Origin: Scolanthus callimorphus
Lineage: Eukaryota; Cnidaria; Anthozoa; Actiniaria; Edwardsiidae
Reading direction: 5' to 3'
Length of the DNA: 64,000 nt
NCBI GenBank assembly: GCA_033964015.1
Contig: CM066918.1
Span: 29,099,387 to 29,163,386, forward strand
Shown: positions 1 through 14,000 of the stretch, piece by piece
Layout of the letters: every line of letters starts with the position of its first letter
Numbering within the stretch: the stretch's first letter is position 1
Made by a program: the position numbers and the translations under genes
The notes under the pieces: generated by a model
Told to the model about the DNA's origin: nothing
What the model saw: only the letters and a program-made list of their open reading frames with translations
The model's database searches: none

Positions 1-249
1 TGCGCATCGCTATTACAAAATCGTCCACCCCTTGATCAGATGAGCATCGATTTTCAAACTAGTTACATTTTCAAGTAAACGAAGGCCGGTCCCTATATAT
101 TAGTCATGCTAAATTTCACTGAAATAGCAAAACATCTACCTGCATAAATACACCATTAAACATTTGATTTTTTTCATTATGAAATACTTGGGAGCCACTC
201 TGACTGAAATTGAGCAATAAGAATCCATTCTCAAATCCTGAAAATCGCG

Positions 250-417
250 CAATTACGAGGGATCCACAGAAGTTTTTGGATCCCGGATATCCCGACCCGT
301 GGATCCCGGATCCCAGTCCTTGGATCCCGGATCCCATGCTCTGGATCCCGCATCCCACACCTCTAGATCCTGGATCCCAAACCTCAAATCTACTGGATTC
401 CGGATCCCCCTGCATGG
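250..417. repeat. Degenerate GGATCC-rich tandem repeat
   Basis: The short unit GGATCCCGGATCCC recurs about ten times with drift (GGATCCCGGATATCCC, TAGATCCTGGATCCC and similar). The open frames across it on both strands are repeat translations rich in Pro, Gly, Asp and Ser, with no gene features. Confidence 0.8.
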
Positions 418-485
418 GCGATATGGAAGTCAGTGTTCAGTGTTTTTCTCCCGTAACAAGTGTCGGAGTGTTGGGAGAAAAAAAT

Positions 486-619
486 GGGTCTTTCTTGGTG
501 TTGCAAGATGTATTGTATTTTGGATTGGAGATTGTATTCCATCTTATTGTTTCGTTCTACGGTCTTTTGTCTTCTATTGTCTTTATGCCTCTGGTGCCTT
601 GCAACACCAAGAAAGAGCC
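486..619. mobile_element. MITE family 1, copy 1 (134 bp, 22-bp TIRs)
   Basis: The left end GGGTCTTTCTTGGTGTTGCA is matched by the inverted right end, which contains CTTGCAACACCAAGAAAG, with one mismatch over 22 bp. The interior is AT-rich and non-coding. A second copy in inverse orientation lies at 6043-6179, with near-identical interior. No clean target duplication is visible here. Confidence 0.85.
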
Positions 620-782
620 GAAAGAACGGCTGAAATTCAGGCTACTCGAATCCGTGATGAAGTCGAAAGTAGGAAGCAGCAGGGGTAGCAGCTATGCTAA
701 TTTGCTAAACCGGGTATCCTGTTATGGGCCGAGGAACGCCTGGTAAAACGTTACGTTTTTCCCTGGCTGATGAGGGGGGAAT

Positions 783-1128
783 GGTCCAATTGAAAGTCGA
801 GATAAAGGTAAAACGGTCCAATTGAAAGGCGAGATAAGGGGAAATGGTCCAATTGAAAGGCGAGATAAGGGAAAATGGTCCAATCGAAAGGCGAGATAAG
901 GGAAAATGGTCCAATCGAAAGGCGAGATAAGGGGGAAATGGTCCAATTGAAAGGCGAGATAAGGGGAATGGTCCAATTGAAAGGCGAGATAAGGGGGAAA
1001 TGGTCCAATTGAAAGGCGAGATAAGGGGAAAATGGTCCAATTGAAAGGCGAGATAAGGGGAAAATGGTCCAATTGAAAGGCGAGATAAGGGGGTAATGGT
1101 CTAATTAGTATTTGTGAGATAAGGTCCC
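783..1128. repeat. 31-bp minisatellite, about 11 units
   Basis: Unit: GGTCCAATTGAAAGGCGAGA followed by TAAGGGGAAAAT. Unit length drifts between 30 and 33 bp through changes in the G and A runs, and the outer units are the most diverged. There are no unique spacers, so it is not a CRISPR-like array. The minus-strand open frames here (repeated SPFNWTI-type peptides) are artefacts of the repeat. Confidence 0.92.
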
Positions 1129-1602
1129 AGAGTAGGCCTTATATACCACCAGGAGCAGCCAACCAAAACCCTACAGCATCAAACGACTACTAGTTCATAT
1201 TCCACTTCATGAAACTCCATTCATGAGTGTTTTAATCGTCCTCACTACAAATACTGTCTCCCAATATATCAAAATTACAATATCATAAGTGTTTATTAGT
1301 ATTTTGTTTTTCTCATTATATAATACCTTATTATAGGAAATTAACTCTCGTATTTATTAACATGATATAAATTCACGCGACCTAAATTAACGAGGGGAGA
1401 AATTACTTTCAAATAAAGAAAATTATTGCGAAAAGGGGCTAAAGATTTCAAAATCAAGGAAATAACGCGATTGAAAAAGACGGCACAAAGTTGCAGTTCA
1501 GTCTTCAATCGATCGAGCAAAAATGTACGTAGAAACAGTGTCAACAATGACTAATCCAATCAAGTAACAACAGTTGCTAAGTAAAATAACAAAATCTACC
1601 GC
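1129..1602. other. AT-rich spacer, no gene seen
   Basis: AT-rich unique-looking sequence. The only open frame (minus, about 1341-1547) has no family signature, no splice context and no neighbouring exons. Confidence 0.5.
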
Positions 1603-1980
1603 AGGCGCGGATCCAGGGGGTTCATCGGGTGCAAATGAACCCCCCTCCAAACGAACCGATTTTTTTGAGATCGGTTCGCTAAAGATCTTTTGTCATTTTA
1701 GAATGTTTCTTTTCTTTTATATGACCCAATGTATACCGTATATTAATAGACTGCTAGCAGCCCATACTTTTGCGCGTCCCCAGAGAAGCACACCCCCCAA
1801 TTAAATTCATGATGTAGCAACCATGATATCGCCTCGTGAGAGGGCCACGGACAACAGAGAAGGATTGGTATACCTCTAATTTTTTTTGGCGTGGTATCAT
1901 CAGCAAAAATGAGCACCCCTCCCCCTCTCCCTCCTCCCTCCCCCCCCCTCTCTCTCTCTTAAAATCCTGGACCCGCCTCT
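1603..1980. mobile_element. TIR element with GGCGCGGATCCA ends
   Basis: The left end GGCGCGGATCCAGGGGG is echoed in inverse by AATCCTGGACCCGCCT at the right. An internal palindrome (GGGTTCATCGGGTGCAAATG followed by AACCCC) sits next to the left end. A short internally deleted relative with the same palindrome and right end is at 42216-42287. The interior holds C- and CT-rich tracts. Confidence 0.6.
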
Positions 1981-2088
1981 GTACCGTCTAGTTTGATATT
2001 TGCTGATCTAGTAATAATGAATGTCATGTAAATTAACTAAATTCGCGATAATTAAGTGAAGTGTTAATTTCCTATACTAAGGTAACTC

Positions 2089-5000
2089 TCAAACTGAGAT
2101 GGATCCTTCTCTAAAAGAACTTTTGCCGATAAGGGCATTAACAAGGACAGGTTTGCCTTTACGAGAGACCTCCTGTGCATCTTCCAGTTTCTTCTCTATC
2201 TCATCCACGCACGAGGCGTCGAGAGTGAGTCCCACTCCTCCATAACCTTCCGCTACCTTGTCATATGCTGTGAACTGATGACATGGAACAAGATTTTTAG
2301 TCACGATTTAAGTACACTTTTCGTGATGTAAAAAACATCCAAATAACTGTGATGGATAGCCAAAGAAAAGAATATTTACTTTCAATAATTTCTTGTCAGA
2401 ATTAGACGAGGTTACACCTCGGAAAAACTTCACTTCCCTTACTCGTAACATTTAGAAACCAGCTAGCATACTGTCGCTGAAATAGTAGCGGAGCTCCTTA
2501 GTGGCCCAAGGCCGCAGAGCGGAGCACCATAGGTATCGCAGGAAGAATACAATAGCTCAAAGTAGAACTCAGGTATACGATCGACTTCATTTTTCATGGT
2601 TCAGCGGTATTCCCATTTGGGTATCGCGGGCGCGTCCGTGCGTGTCGGTCTGCGTGCCCCACCACAGGTAAACAAGACCCATTTCCGTTTATTGGAAGGG
2701 ATGAAGCTCAAACAATCAAACTTGAGTGGAGGGAGGGTCGGGGAGGGGGAAGTTGTGTTAGTGGCAAGGGGGGTGCAACTGCACATGGTCACGTGGTATG
2801 ACGTCATCGATGACGACATCATAGGAGAAAAATATATATCGGGAAGGGATGAACCTCAGACATCCAAACTTGGGTGAAGTTGTGTCAGTGACAAGGGGTT
2901 GCAACTGCATGGTCACGTGGTATGACGTCATCGATGACGTCATCATAGGAAAAAAAGAACATATCTCGGGAAAATATGATCCTCAGACAACCAAACTTGG
3001 GTGAAGTTCTCTAAATGGCAAGGGGGTGCAACTGCATTGGCACGTAGTATGACGTCATCGATGACGTCATAGGAAAATAATATATCTCGGTAAGGTATGA
3101 AACTCAGACAACCAAACTTGGGGTGAAGTTGTCAAAGTGGCAAATGAGGCGCAACTGCATGGTCACGTGGTATGACGTCGATGACGCCATCAAACGAGAA
3201 AAATAATATATATCTCTGGAAGGGATGAACCCCCAGACAATCAAACTTGGGTGAGTTTATTAAGTGGCAAGGGGGGTTGCAAGTGCTTGCAAGGCTATCT
3301 ATGTACAAATGTCAACCTTTTTGTCTCTTTAACACAGAAAAATATGTAACAGGGAGCTCCGCTTTTAGCCAGTGGCTAAATCTATATATTAGTTTTTCGC
3401 TTCTCACTTATCTCGTGACTCCCACGGAGTCAGGGCGAGACGGTCATGTGACTCAGCCTCCCCCAGGGTTTTCTCCCTAGCTAACCGTCATTTTGAGAAA
3501 CAACCGATCGAGAAGACCCTGGGGACGGAGGTTGAGCGAAAACCGGAAATAGCGTGGCCGCGAGGGGTTCTGGGAAGGGAGAACCAGAACCCCTTGCGGT
3601 CGCGCTTCTTCTTCCGGTTTTCGCTCGTCCCGACTCCCTCCCCTTCCCTTTAAGGCTGGTTTCCATAAGGTCGTCCCAGTCGTATCAGTCGACCGTGAAA
3701 CAATAGAAAAACTTTAGCAGTTTAGAGCCGATACGCAGGCTATGACTCCAATATCGCTATCGGAGGTCAAGTGTACCAACCAAAAACTCTTGTGTCAGCT
3801 GCTTGGAGGTACGAAATATTAGTCGTTCTACATCAGGCTTTACAATGAAAGTCATTTGTGCAGGACTTAGTAAAACGGGAACCAAATCCTTAGTAGCTGC
3901 CTTACGACATTTGGGATACATCGTTCATGATGTTGGCGAACAATGGTTTTACCATACTCAAGAGTATATCGACGCGTATCAAGGCAAAGTTCCAGACTAT
4001 AAACGCATGTATGAAAACGTAGACGCCATTGCCGATGATTCTGCGTATTTCTTTTATCAAGACATCTTCAAAGCTTTCCCCAAAGCTAAAGTTGTCCTCT
4101 CGATCCGCGACAGCGAGGAAGTGTGGAAAAAAAGCGTAAAGAACAGTTTCGATATCATTTTCTCTGTTTTAGATCAATGGTCGCTAAGGATTCTACAGAG
4201 ATTTACTCCGACAGGACGAAAATGGAACAAACTTCTCGACCTTGGGTTTGAGCGTTTTTATACTCTGGATTACAAAACGCATAACGATGAAGTGGCGGCT
4301 ACAATCCCGCGAGAGCAGCTTCTTATCTTCAACTGTAAACAGGGGTGGGATCCGTTGTGCAAGTTTTTGGATAAAGAGGTTCCTGATATGCCATTTCCTC
4401 GCACAAATGTCAAGAGTGATATCATCCCAGACTATATCCACAATGCAGACATCGTGAGACGCATCAAGTACGAGTTTTTCGCTATGTTAGCACTACTGGT
4501 GTTAGTTCTTGGGGTCGTTTTAACCATGGTTTGGTAGGCCGAGTTGCAAACGTTCCCGAGTGCTGCTAAGAGAGGATACAAGGCGAGCTGATAGACTCGT
4601 AGAAAACACGAAATCAATCTCTATTTTTTATTTTAAGAATAAAGAGTCGTTATTCCACTAATCATACCTGCGAAAGCAGTTTTAAAAAGGGGTTGTGTCA
4701 CGACTTTAGGGTCTATTTAGGTCGCTTAATTACAGTCAAATTCATAAGAAATGGACAAAATAATCGTCTAGGTTTGTTAAAGAACCTTCCAACTGCTAGA
4801 TAAGCACGAATCTGAAGTATTTCATTTGCGTGTTATCGAGCGGATTTCTTACCAGGCTGAATTGTTTTCAAACTTGGAAATTTGATAGCGATAGGTAAAA
4901 AACTTACGTAAGAATGCCTATTTAATGCAAATTTCAGTTCCTTTTTCATTCTCGAAACCTCAATGCATCTTCGGTGATATCTAACTTCATCGTTCAATCA

Positions 5001-8000
5001 ATGAAAACGTCCAACTTCAGGAAAAGTTGAATCGTTTTGAATCATCCTGAACATTGTGTTGAACCGTTCAACATTCGTAAAAAAAGATCAGAAAAAATCA
5101 AGGATTACGCCAACTAGTTTTTTTTTTTACAGCTTAAAATTTGATGTTTCGCGCCGCGCATTTTTTAAAAAGTCCCTTTGGTTTTGAGATATGTTTTTAT
5201 TTTCGACGGAAAGTCCGATGATGACCCAGCTGGTTTGACTGGCTGAACAGAAAACCCGCACTCAAACGTATCGAGATTCGAAAGAACGAGCAATGCAAAG
5301 TGTAATACAAACCTCAAGGTCACACGCTACGCTGGATCCGAACATGGGGACCTGCTCTCTGGCGATCTGCGACCAACAGGCATCATTTCCAACCAATGCA
5401 ATAACTGGGGTCTGTTGATAATATTCACTCCATGTATTAGCGATAGAATCGTATGATATCTCTTTGTTGTGGAAATTGAGGACGAGATATCATACGATTC
5501 AAGTATATTCAAATCTTCAGTCGGTAGATTCCGCCGAAAATAGCACTCAAAAAGCCGATATCGCCCTCGTCGTTGCGTGACTCGTGGGATAGCTAGCGAG
5601 GGCCCAGCGAAGTAAATTTTTTAGTGTCAACATGTGGGGGAAAACCAGCTTGTCCCCCCCCCCCCCCACCCACCCACCCCATTTAGGTGAGAATCTACAT
5701 GTATTTTGGGTATTCTGATATTTTTTTGCATTTCCCACGACTGACCTTGTGTCTAGTGAAGGTATCAAACTCAGCAACACTATATCCTAATGAGCCATCA
5801 CCATACAGGATCCATACGTCAGAATCAGGCCGGCACAGCTTCGCCCCCAAAGCAAAGCCCCCACCAACGCCTAGGGTACCAAACGCTCCGGGGTCCAGCC
5901 ATGACAGAGGGGCACGGGGCCTGAAACAAAAGAGAATTGAGTGTTGAAAACTAAACGCAAAGTAAACGATATAATTATAAGCAGCAGATACCTTACATTA
6001 TTATACGACTGTGACGACATTTTACCATATAATGTTAAAATTGGGCTCTTTCTTGGTGTTGCAAGGCAGCAGAGGCATAAAGACAATAGAAGACAAAAGA
6101 CCGTAGAACGAAACAATAAGATGGAATACAATAGCTCCAATCCAAAATACAATGCATCTTGCAACACCAAGAAAGACCCTAAAATTGAGTGCAGATACAC
6201 AAACCAAAATCCGTATATGACACGGTTGAAAGCCGTATAAGGCCCGTTCACACGGCGCGATCCTGGCTGCGATTTGAGATGCGATTTTTGCGGCGATCGT
6301 CGACGTCATGTCGCGCGGTGTGAACGGTTGGCGATTTGGCTGTGCGATTCTTGCCCGTTTGTTGGTGATCTGAAGAAATCGCACCCGCACCGCAGTGGAA
6401 GTTGAACATGTTCAAAACGCCTGCGACGTCGCGTCGACATCGCAAGTGGAATCGCCATAAGATCGCCGACCGTTCACACGGCGCGACATGACATCGCCAT
6501 GAGATCGCCACAGAAATCGCGCCGTGTGAATGGGCCTTTACACTACGCGCGCATTTGAATGGCTTCCGAACGTGCGCTAGTCAAAATATTTTCTAGTGAA
6601 TCTGGAACATAAAACACAATATTTTTTTAGTCGTATGCTTTTACTCGTTGCTCGCGTTTTTCCTCGACTCTGCGGGGCTCGGAAAACACGTGACTGCAAC
6701 TCGTAAAATATCCGCCCGTATTACATGAAAAACATCTGACTAATACACATATATATATATATCTATATATACACTTTTTTGCAAAAACATTGATACCCCA
6801 GAAATATATGTATCTTTTGTCTTCCTGCCAAATTTGACAGCTAAAACAATTGAGAACAAAGGACGTATGTATGTATTTCTCAGGACATGTTTTTGCAAAA
6901 AAATGCATACGCGTGTACCTTACGATATAAGCACCAGTTCCAACGAAGTCCCCGCCATCAGCGACAATAATAGCATCCTTGGACATGACTCGCTCGGCAC
7001 AGTGAAGCAGCTTTACGGGGTTAAGGTGCTCGGCGGGCTTCTCTTCTGCTTTCAGGCTATCCATAAATGACAAAACAAGAGTAAATTGGCCACTTTAGAC
7101 CTACTACACCCTACTATTTTTGCCTTATAGAGGTGAAACACATAAATAACCTACGTTTTTACTAAACAAAATTGATCGTCTCTTTTCTAATGTCACCCTA
7201 CATCGCATTCTATTATAGCCCGATCGAGAGCATGGCGACCATGATTCATAGCGCTAAAACAATAGAAGGTTTTGATATGACGTCATAGTGACATATGAAC
7301 TGCAGAATTGGGGTTACAAAGTCTTATCTGATTAATGCGAATGCCCTGGCCCTGTAATTTTCCGCAGTTATTCAAGTGAATGAGTTGCATTTGATCGCAG
7401 AATGCCCAAAACTATGTACCTGGAACAAGCTAGAAAGGATACTCGATATGGACATATCACAAATACGAAGAACTATGATGAAGTGAAACAAACTAATGCG
7501 AGTGTTGGACCTTTTGTTCAGAGACGAGCACCCCAAGGCCACCAGTGTGCCAGTGTGAGGGAAAACATGATGATGATTTATTCAAGTGAATGAGTTGCAT
7601 CAGCAATCCCATCCATCCTTACCAGTTATCTCTTTCCTTTTGCAAGTCCCGACCTTTTAAGATGTCAACCCAGTCCTTACTGCATGAGTAACCCTCCAAA
7701 GCTTCACATAACGAGGACAAGAATGTAGCAGGGTCACCTGGAATGGTTGTAGGACAGCAAAGGTAATCCTTAAATCCAAATGCAATGGACGAACCCAGCT
7801 ATAAGCGCGCGCATTCTAATTTATTCAGAAATACCCAAGCCGTGTCCCACAACTACCAGAATGCTGTGTGCGCTTTTTTGACAGTTTGTTTGACAAAATG
7901 TCCCACATCTACCGACATGCAGAATGCGCGTGCATGTGTCGCGCACATCAGCCGCGCGGGCAAGCTGATGCGAGCAGAGTGGTATGTACTCTTATTTCCC

Positions 8001-11000
8001 ATGGCAAATCAGCCAATCATTTTGCGAGAAAGCTAACTGTAAAAAATAAGTTTAAGTAAATAGTACCTTCAATGGCAACAGTAGGCTTCCAAAACATGTC
8101 TGAATTCTGAAGGTAGGAAAGAAGTTGAATAATATTGATTGAATATTTTTTCGCTTCATCAAACTTCTGTATATTATTGAATAAAATACAGTACCTTGTA
8201 CAACTGGGTTTTACTCCTGTTCACAGCAATCACTTTCGATTTTCTATTAAGAACTCGACCATAAGATAACCTGAAGTCACATACAGTACCTGAAAAAAAA
8301 TTGTACTATCAATTATGAAAGACTAAGCCAAGAGAGACAAGTGCCCAAAAGTTATGGACAGCCAAAAGTCCTGAATTTATGTGAAAAAAGAAAAGTTTGA
8401 TCCACATAAGGTAGTGTACCTACTATCACAGTGTTCTGCTTAGAGTTGCTGCTCCCCAATCTAAATATTCAACTTTAGAGTAAATCGCTAAGTTAGGGCT
8501 ATACCTCTGCGAGGACGTTTGTCTTCAAGGTGGTTTTCAAATGCAAGAAGAAGAAAAACATTTAACACTGGTTTTCATATGTCAATATGTTCCCAAGATA
8601 TATTGTCAGCAATTGTCTGGGATGCAATCAGGAGAATAGAAACATTGCATCCCAGTCAATCGGCAATGCTGCTGACAATTCCCAACATGGGATTGATGGG
8701 AAACCACAATATCTGATCATCCCCAAAGGTTGCCAACATGTGAAAACCAAAATGTTCAATGTTCAGTTTCCTCCAATCATCAAGGATATTACAATCACCT
8801 GCTAGGATTACAAGATCTGCTTCCTTAAGAGCATCTCTCCTGCGCTGCCTTATATGGAGTGGGCTATTTCGACCCAACATGCCTCTCGACATACCACCCA
8901 AGAAGCATGGAATTCCTAAAGCCTACATAGTAAGCAGAAATGAGATTAGCACGATAACAATATTTTCCAAAAAATAAGCTTTCAGCTCTGACTGCACTGT
9001 GCTAAATAATGACTTCTGTTAAAGAGATGTGAAAGTCTGATGTTATTATCTAGTAAATAAGTCTGCAATTTAATCTAGCTAATGAGTCTGCACTAGCCAG
9101 GGCATTTCCATGATTATATAATAAGTTTGTAATTATCTCATAAGTCTGGCATATAAAGTACCTCTAATGCATCTCTAAGTTTATCAGCTGGTACAGGTGG
9201 TAGGGTGGCCTGGCTTCCAAGCAAGATGACAGGTTTTCTTGACTTGGACACCAACTTGGCACATTTAGCAACTGAAATTCAGATTTGACACAGGCATGTT
9301 ATAATTTTTTGTATAGAATGAGTTCCATGAAAAAATACATTAAAATGGAAGTAGGAGACTGGAGCACACTATTGAAATTCTGGATGAATGTATGATGAAG
9401 TAAATGTTTTGGAGGCAGACTCACTCCCAGGACTTTTACACTGGGTGCTATACAGCGCAACTGGCAGCCAAGCGGCTACAACACTGAGATTGATCACTGC
9501 CAGGGGGTTTATTACGTCCTAAGTGGTCCTTTAATGCCCTGAAACTGGGTCAGGAATAAGGTAGTGAAGGTAAGATGGGAGGGACCTCAGTTCATGGTCT
9601 CATTCTAAAGACATGATACACAGTGGAACAATTAGCTTGACTCACAATATGAGCAAGGTTCTACCACCACCCAAAAGAATGAGAATTTCCTCTGCCCTGG
9701 CTTGGAGTGGATCCTGGATCACAATGACAAGGCCAGAAACGTCAACCATATTTCCCCTGCTCATCAACTTTTAATCATCAAAAAGCTAGAAATCTACTAT
9801 TAAGCTACTTGGTAGCAATATCTCAAATTGTGGTATTTTGACAAAAATTCATATTTTAGCATATTATCCTGACAGCAGGTTTGATCAAAGGGGTACGGAG
9901 CTACCTAATAACTTGAATATATGAAAAGTGATTACCATTTCTGTTCAACTTCCCACCCAATGATACATACCCTGAGATGGTTGAGGGAGTGGCAGAGTGA
10001 TGGGTAGGGGTGTAATCTGCTGTGGTTCCCATGCCCCCGAAAACATAGCATGAAGATGATTTGAAATGTACCTGAGAAATACAATATGTGGACACTATAA
10101 TGTCTTTACATGAAATCGGCTGTAAAAAGGAATTTTGATCAGTATTAAAAAATTAATGATCACTAACTAACAGAACTCAGGACACTCAACTGAGTTGAAA
10201 CATCTCAACCTGTTCTGAATGGTTTCTGCAGATGTTAGAAGAGTGATTTTTTTACCTGAGCCATAATAATCCAAAAACATTTGCAATGACTGTACTGAAA
10301 TGTACATTGTATTCACATGTCTGCAGTGTGCAAAGCTTATGTTAATTATAAACATGGTGATGCAACTGAGCTAGGCAAGCAACTTTATAGCCATAGCATG
10401 AATAGCTGAGTTAATAATTATAGCATGTTACGATATTAATTATAATGCCAAACCAATACTAATAGAGAACTAACCAATTAATAATCTTTTGAACCAGTCC
10501 CTTGGCATCTTCCTAGAAGAGAAAAATGCCAGAAACAAATATGTTTTACCAATAGCATTCATAGTAATTATGATCAGAAATGAATGAACAGTCAAGTTAC
10601 TGTTCAAATGTGAGAAGGCACAGCACATGGTACAGTCACAGCAGAGCATGGAACCTTCTCGTCATTCATCCCTGAAGCTTGACGATGTTTTCGCGTGGGT
10701 TTACGTTTCAAATGTGCACGTTTTGTCGAGAAGTTGTCGCGTTTCTCGCTCACTGATTGGCTGCTGTTTTGACCATTATTTTTCAGAAAAAGTGACTACT
10801 TTTCGACAAAACGTGCACATTTGAAACATAAACCTACGTGAAAAAATCGTCAAGCTTAAGGGTTGAACGCAAATGGTACAAAAATGTAGTATTCGGCCAA
10901 TCACATTGTGTGCAATGACTGGTCAGACATGCTTAGACATAGCATGACAGAATATAATATTACTGCGTGTACATGACACATTCTATGTGTCGTACCTTTT

Positions 11001-14000
11001 TCACAGTCACCACAAAATCTGCTGTAAGAATATTATTTTATACACACTACCTTAAGACCAGACTCTCTTTTTACAAGAGAATATGGATACAGTGTATCAA
11101 TAGGGAATTCTACAAACACTGGACCTGGTGAAAATGTAAACATTCATGTAAGCAAACATTACTAGAATTATAGTACTTTTAACTATTTAATTGAATGGGC
11201 ATTGGCAAGGGAAACTTTGGTATGAAGTTATGACAACAAGAAATTCTACAAATTTATTGAGTCATTCCTATCAAATGAGTTTATATTCATTTTTTTACTG
11301 AGAAAAATGCCTGCACATATTGTTTTTTGAGGGGGGGATGGTAAGGTGTGAAATGGGCAGGGACTAGTGAGTGGATGGGGTTTGTCAGTGGCTCTTGGGG
11401 TCTGTGTAGGGTGGGAAGGGAATTGTGAAAAAAGAAAAAAAATTGAAGTAAAGTTTGTTTATGTAGATTATGAAATCAAATATAATTATAGTAGATGTAC
11501 CAGGAGTTCCAGACTGAGCTTGTCTTAGTGCTTCGCACAGGACTGGGACAATATCTGCAACTCTAAGGAAAAGAGGTTTTATGCATCATTAAGTCAAATA
11601 CTTACCCTGTTTACAATACAGCCAATATCGTTTTTTTAACATTTTGGATGTGAATCTTGTAAAATTGTGAATATATTTTGAGTGTACACTTACCTGGATG
11701 TAATACACTCAGCAAACTACATGCATATCTCTGACTCATCAGGGGCAGATTTAGGGGGCCTTTCTCAGGAGACTTTCCCATACATTTACTGTATTTGATG
11801 TGTTTGAATGTAATTTAAACGAAGTAAAACCGAGTCATTGCTACTATTTCCCGACATCGTTCGTGCGCTGGTCGGGGCTGTCTCGGGCTCTGTCTCGGGC
11901 TCGGCAATTTGAAAATTTTCGTCCCATGTTTTCACTACCCAGCCCCCCTTTCTGAAATTCCTGGATCCGCCCCTGCTCATTAACAGACTCATCAGTAGGT
12001 GAAACAATGACCTTAGTGCACTCCTCAAAAGCAAAAAATCTTATTATGCAAGAACGTTTGATGCTTGCTGACAAAGTCAACAGCAAAGCTGAAAGGTTGC
12101 TTGTTTTTTTAACTTATTGCATACTCAGATATGCCAACCTCTGACCTTCAAAATGCTGGAGATGTGGTGCTATGGGCCTACAAAATGTCCTTGCACTCTG
12201 CATACTGAATATATACTCATGTGTTTCTTTTTTTTTTCTAAGCTGTGAAATTGATATTAATTGTATTTGTACCTTGTGATTGTTGCACAATATTTGCACA
12301 ATGGTTTGAAAAGAGACATCTGGTCTATATCTTGTAAAGCTCCTCTACCCTGTTGTATGATAAAGTTAGCCTTAGTATTTATTCTGTTGATTTTAGATGA
12401 GTGTCAAAACTACATGTAAATGCAAAGTTAGTTATGGACTCAGCCAATCAGTCTTGATGTGGCTAAACATGGCTCTTGACTTGGTACCTTAAGAAGGGTG
12501 GCTGCTGCCCCACCCATTAGAAGCAGGGGGGACTCTGCCATTTGAGCATTCTTGACAGCTGTTACAGTATTTGTGAGTCCTGAAGTGAGAAAAGAGAATT
12601 TTGTCAGAGAGTTTTTTCAGTGAACAATACAGTCTGTGAAGAGTTATAATGGATGCCTGCCCCAACTTCATCCCATCCATCTGTGGTGGGGGTATGGATC
12701 TTTTCTGGGAATACAGTCATTACTGTATAATGATATCATGTGGTAGGGGTATGGTAATATCATCATGCCTGTATTGTCATACCTGGACCAGCAGTAACAG
12801 CTGCCACACCAACAACCCCAGACAACCTGGCCACGGCATCTGCAGCAAACACAGCTGTCACCTGTGAAAATATAAAGAGGACAAAAGTGTTCAACCATGT
12901 CAAGTGTGAATTTGCTGGGCCATAAAATAGTGAAAGTATAATTATGATTCTGTACCTCATGCCTGGTGTCCACTACCCTGATTCCCAGGTTTTGACAGGC
13001 GACAAGGATGGGTGAGATGTGACCGCCAACTAGAGTGAACAAGAACTTGACACCATGTGCCTGAAACAAGAATAATCACATCATATATCAGGGTTCGAAA
13101 TTAAGAAATCATTGTAAATTTACACCTTGTGCCAACATTTTAGGCATAATTCATAAAAAATCTAGACTTCAATCAATTAGGACATCACCACAAAGACTGA
13201 ATCAGACGCAATTTCAAGCCCTGTAAATGTTCCGCTCTAAGGTAGCCTGAAGGAATACACAGCTGAAGGAATAAATACCTTCAGCACATCAGCAACCAGC
13301 TCACCCCCATGGTGTGTAGAATGCTCGTCAAGCTAAATAGGAACAATAAAATGGTGAGTTCTATCCTCTCATCATACCAGCTGAGCATCATACTGTGCAA
13401 AGGATTGTCAAAACTAAATGTCCCTAGATCCAGCAAGACATGCTTAAATTCTTGTAGTTTTGGGAACCAAAAACTAGATTTAGTCATTGCACAAGTCAAA
13501 CACAGTTTTCATTGAGACAAAAGGCAATATTTCTGAAAAGAAGAGTTTTCATGCTCAATTGCAATATTTTTTTTACAATCTGTTTGGAAGAATGCTTGGG
13601 GATGCAACAAAAATCGTTCTTATTGGCAAACTTTGAGCGCAAGAAATTAGCTGGTAAGCTTATTTAATATAAGATTCAGCCTGAAAGCTGAATACCATAA
13701 TATCCTTGACAAAGAATTCATAACAAAGATACATTATACATACAATACGTTACTGAAAATAAATAAGAAGCAACATAAATGTAAACCAATCTTAAAATAA
13801 TTAATAAATGTCATTACTCTGTTGTTTCTTTCACTTCGAAATATAATTTCCACATTCTCACGTGACCTTGCGAAATGTGCGGCAAATGCGCTACTCCAAA
13901 TCCGATAGTAAACAACAAAAGATTGAAGCTTTTCTTTGAGTAATTTTCACATCTAATCCACTTACCTTGTAAAGAAACTTGTAATGGATTCTCAACTTAT

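Noticed and set aside
705..1072. Overlapping minus-strand ORFs of repetitive SPFNWTI-type peptide
   Set aside because: They are translations of the minisatellite in three frames; no start context or gene neighbours.
783..1128. Regular ~31-bp repeats resembling a CRISPR array
   Set aside because: Units abut with no unique spacers, in clearly eukaryotic DNA; it is a minisatellite.
3803..3844. Longer start for the sulfotransferase-like gene
   Set aside because: The upstream codon is TTG; the first ATG is 3845, directly before the P-loop strand.
9640..9775. Candidate extra ILVBL exon
   Set aside because: Exons 9971-10071 and 9162-9271 join in phase to give the expected PSQVAKCAKL junction, leaving no place for another exon.
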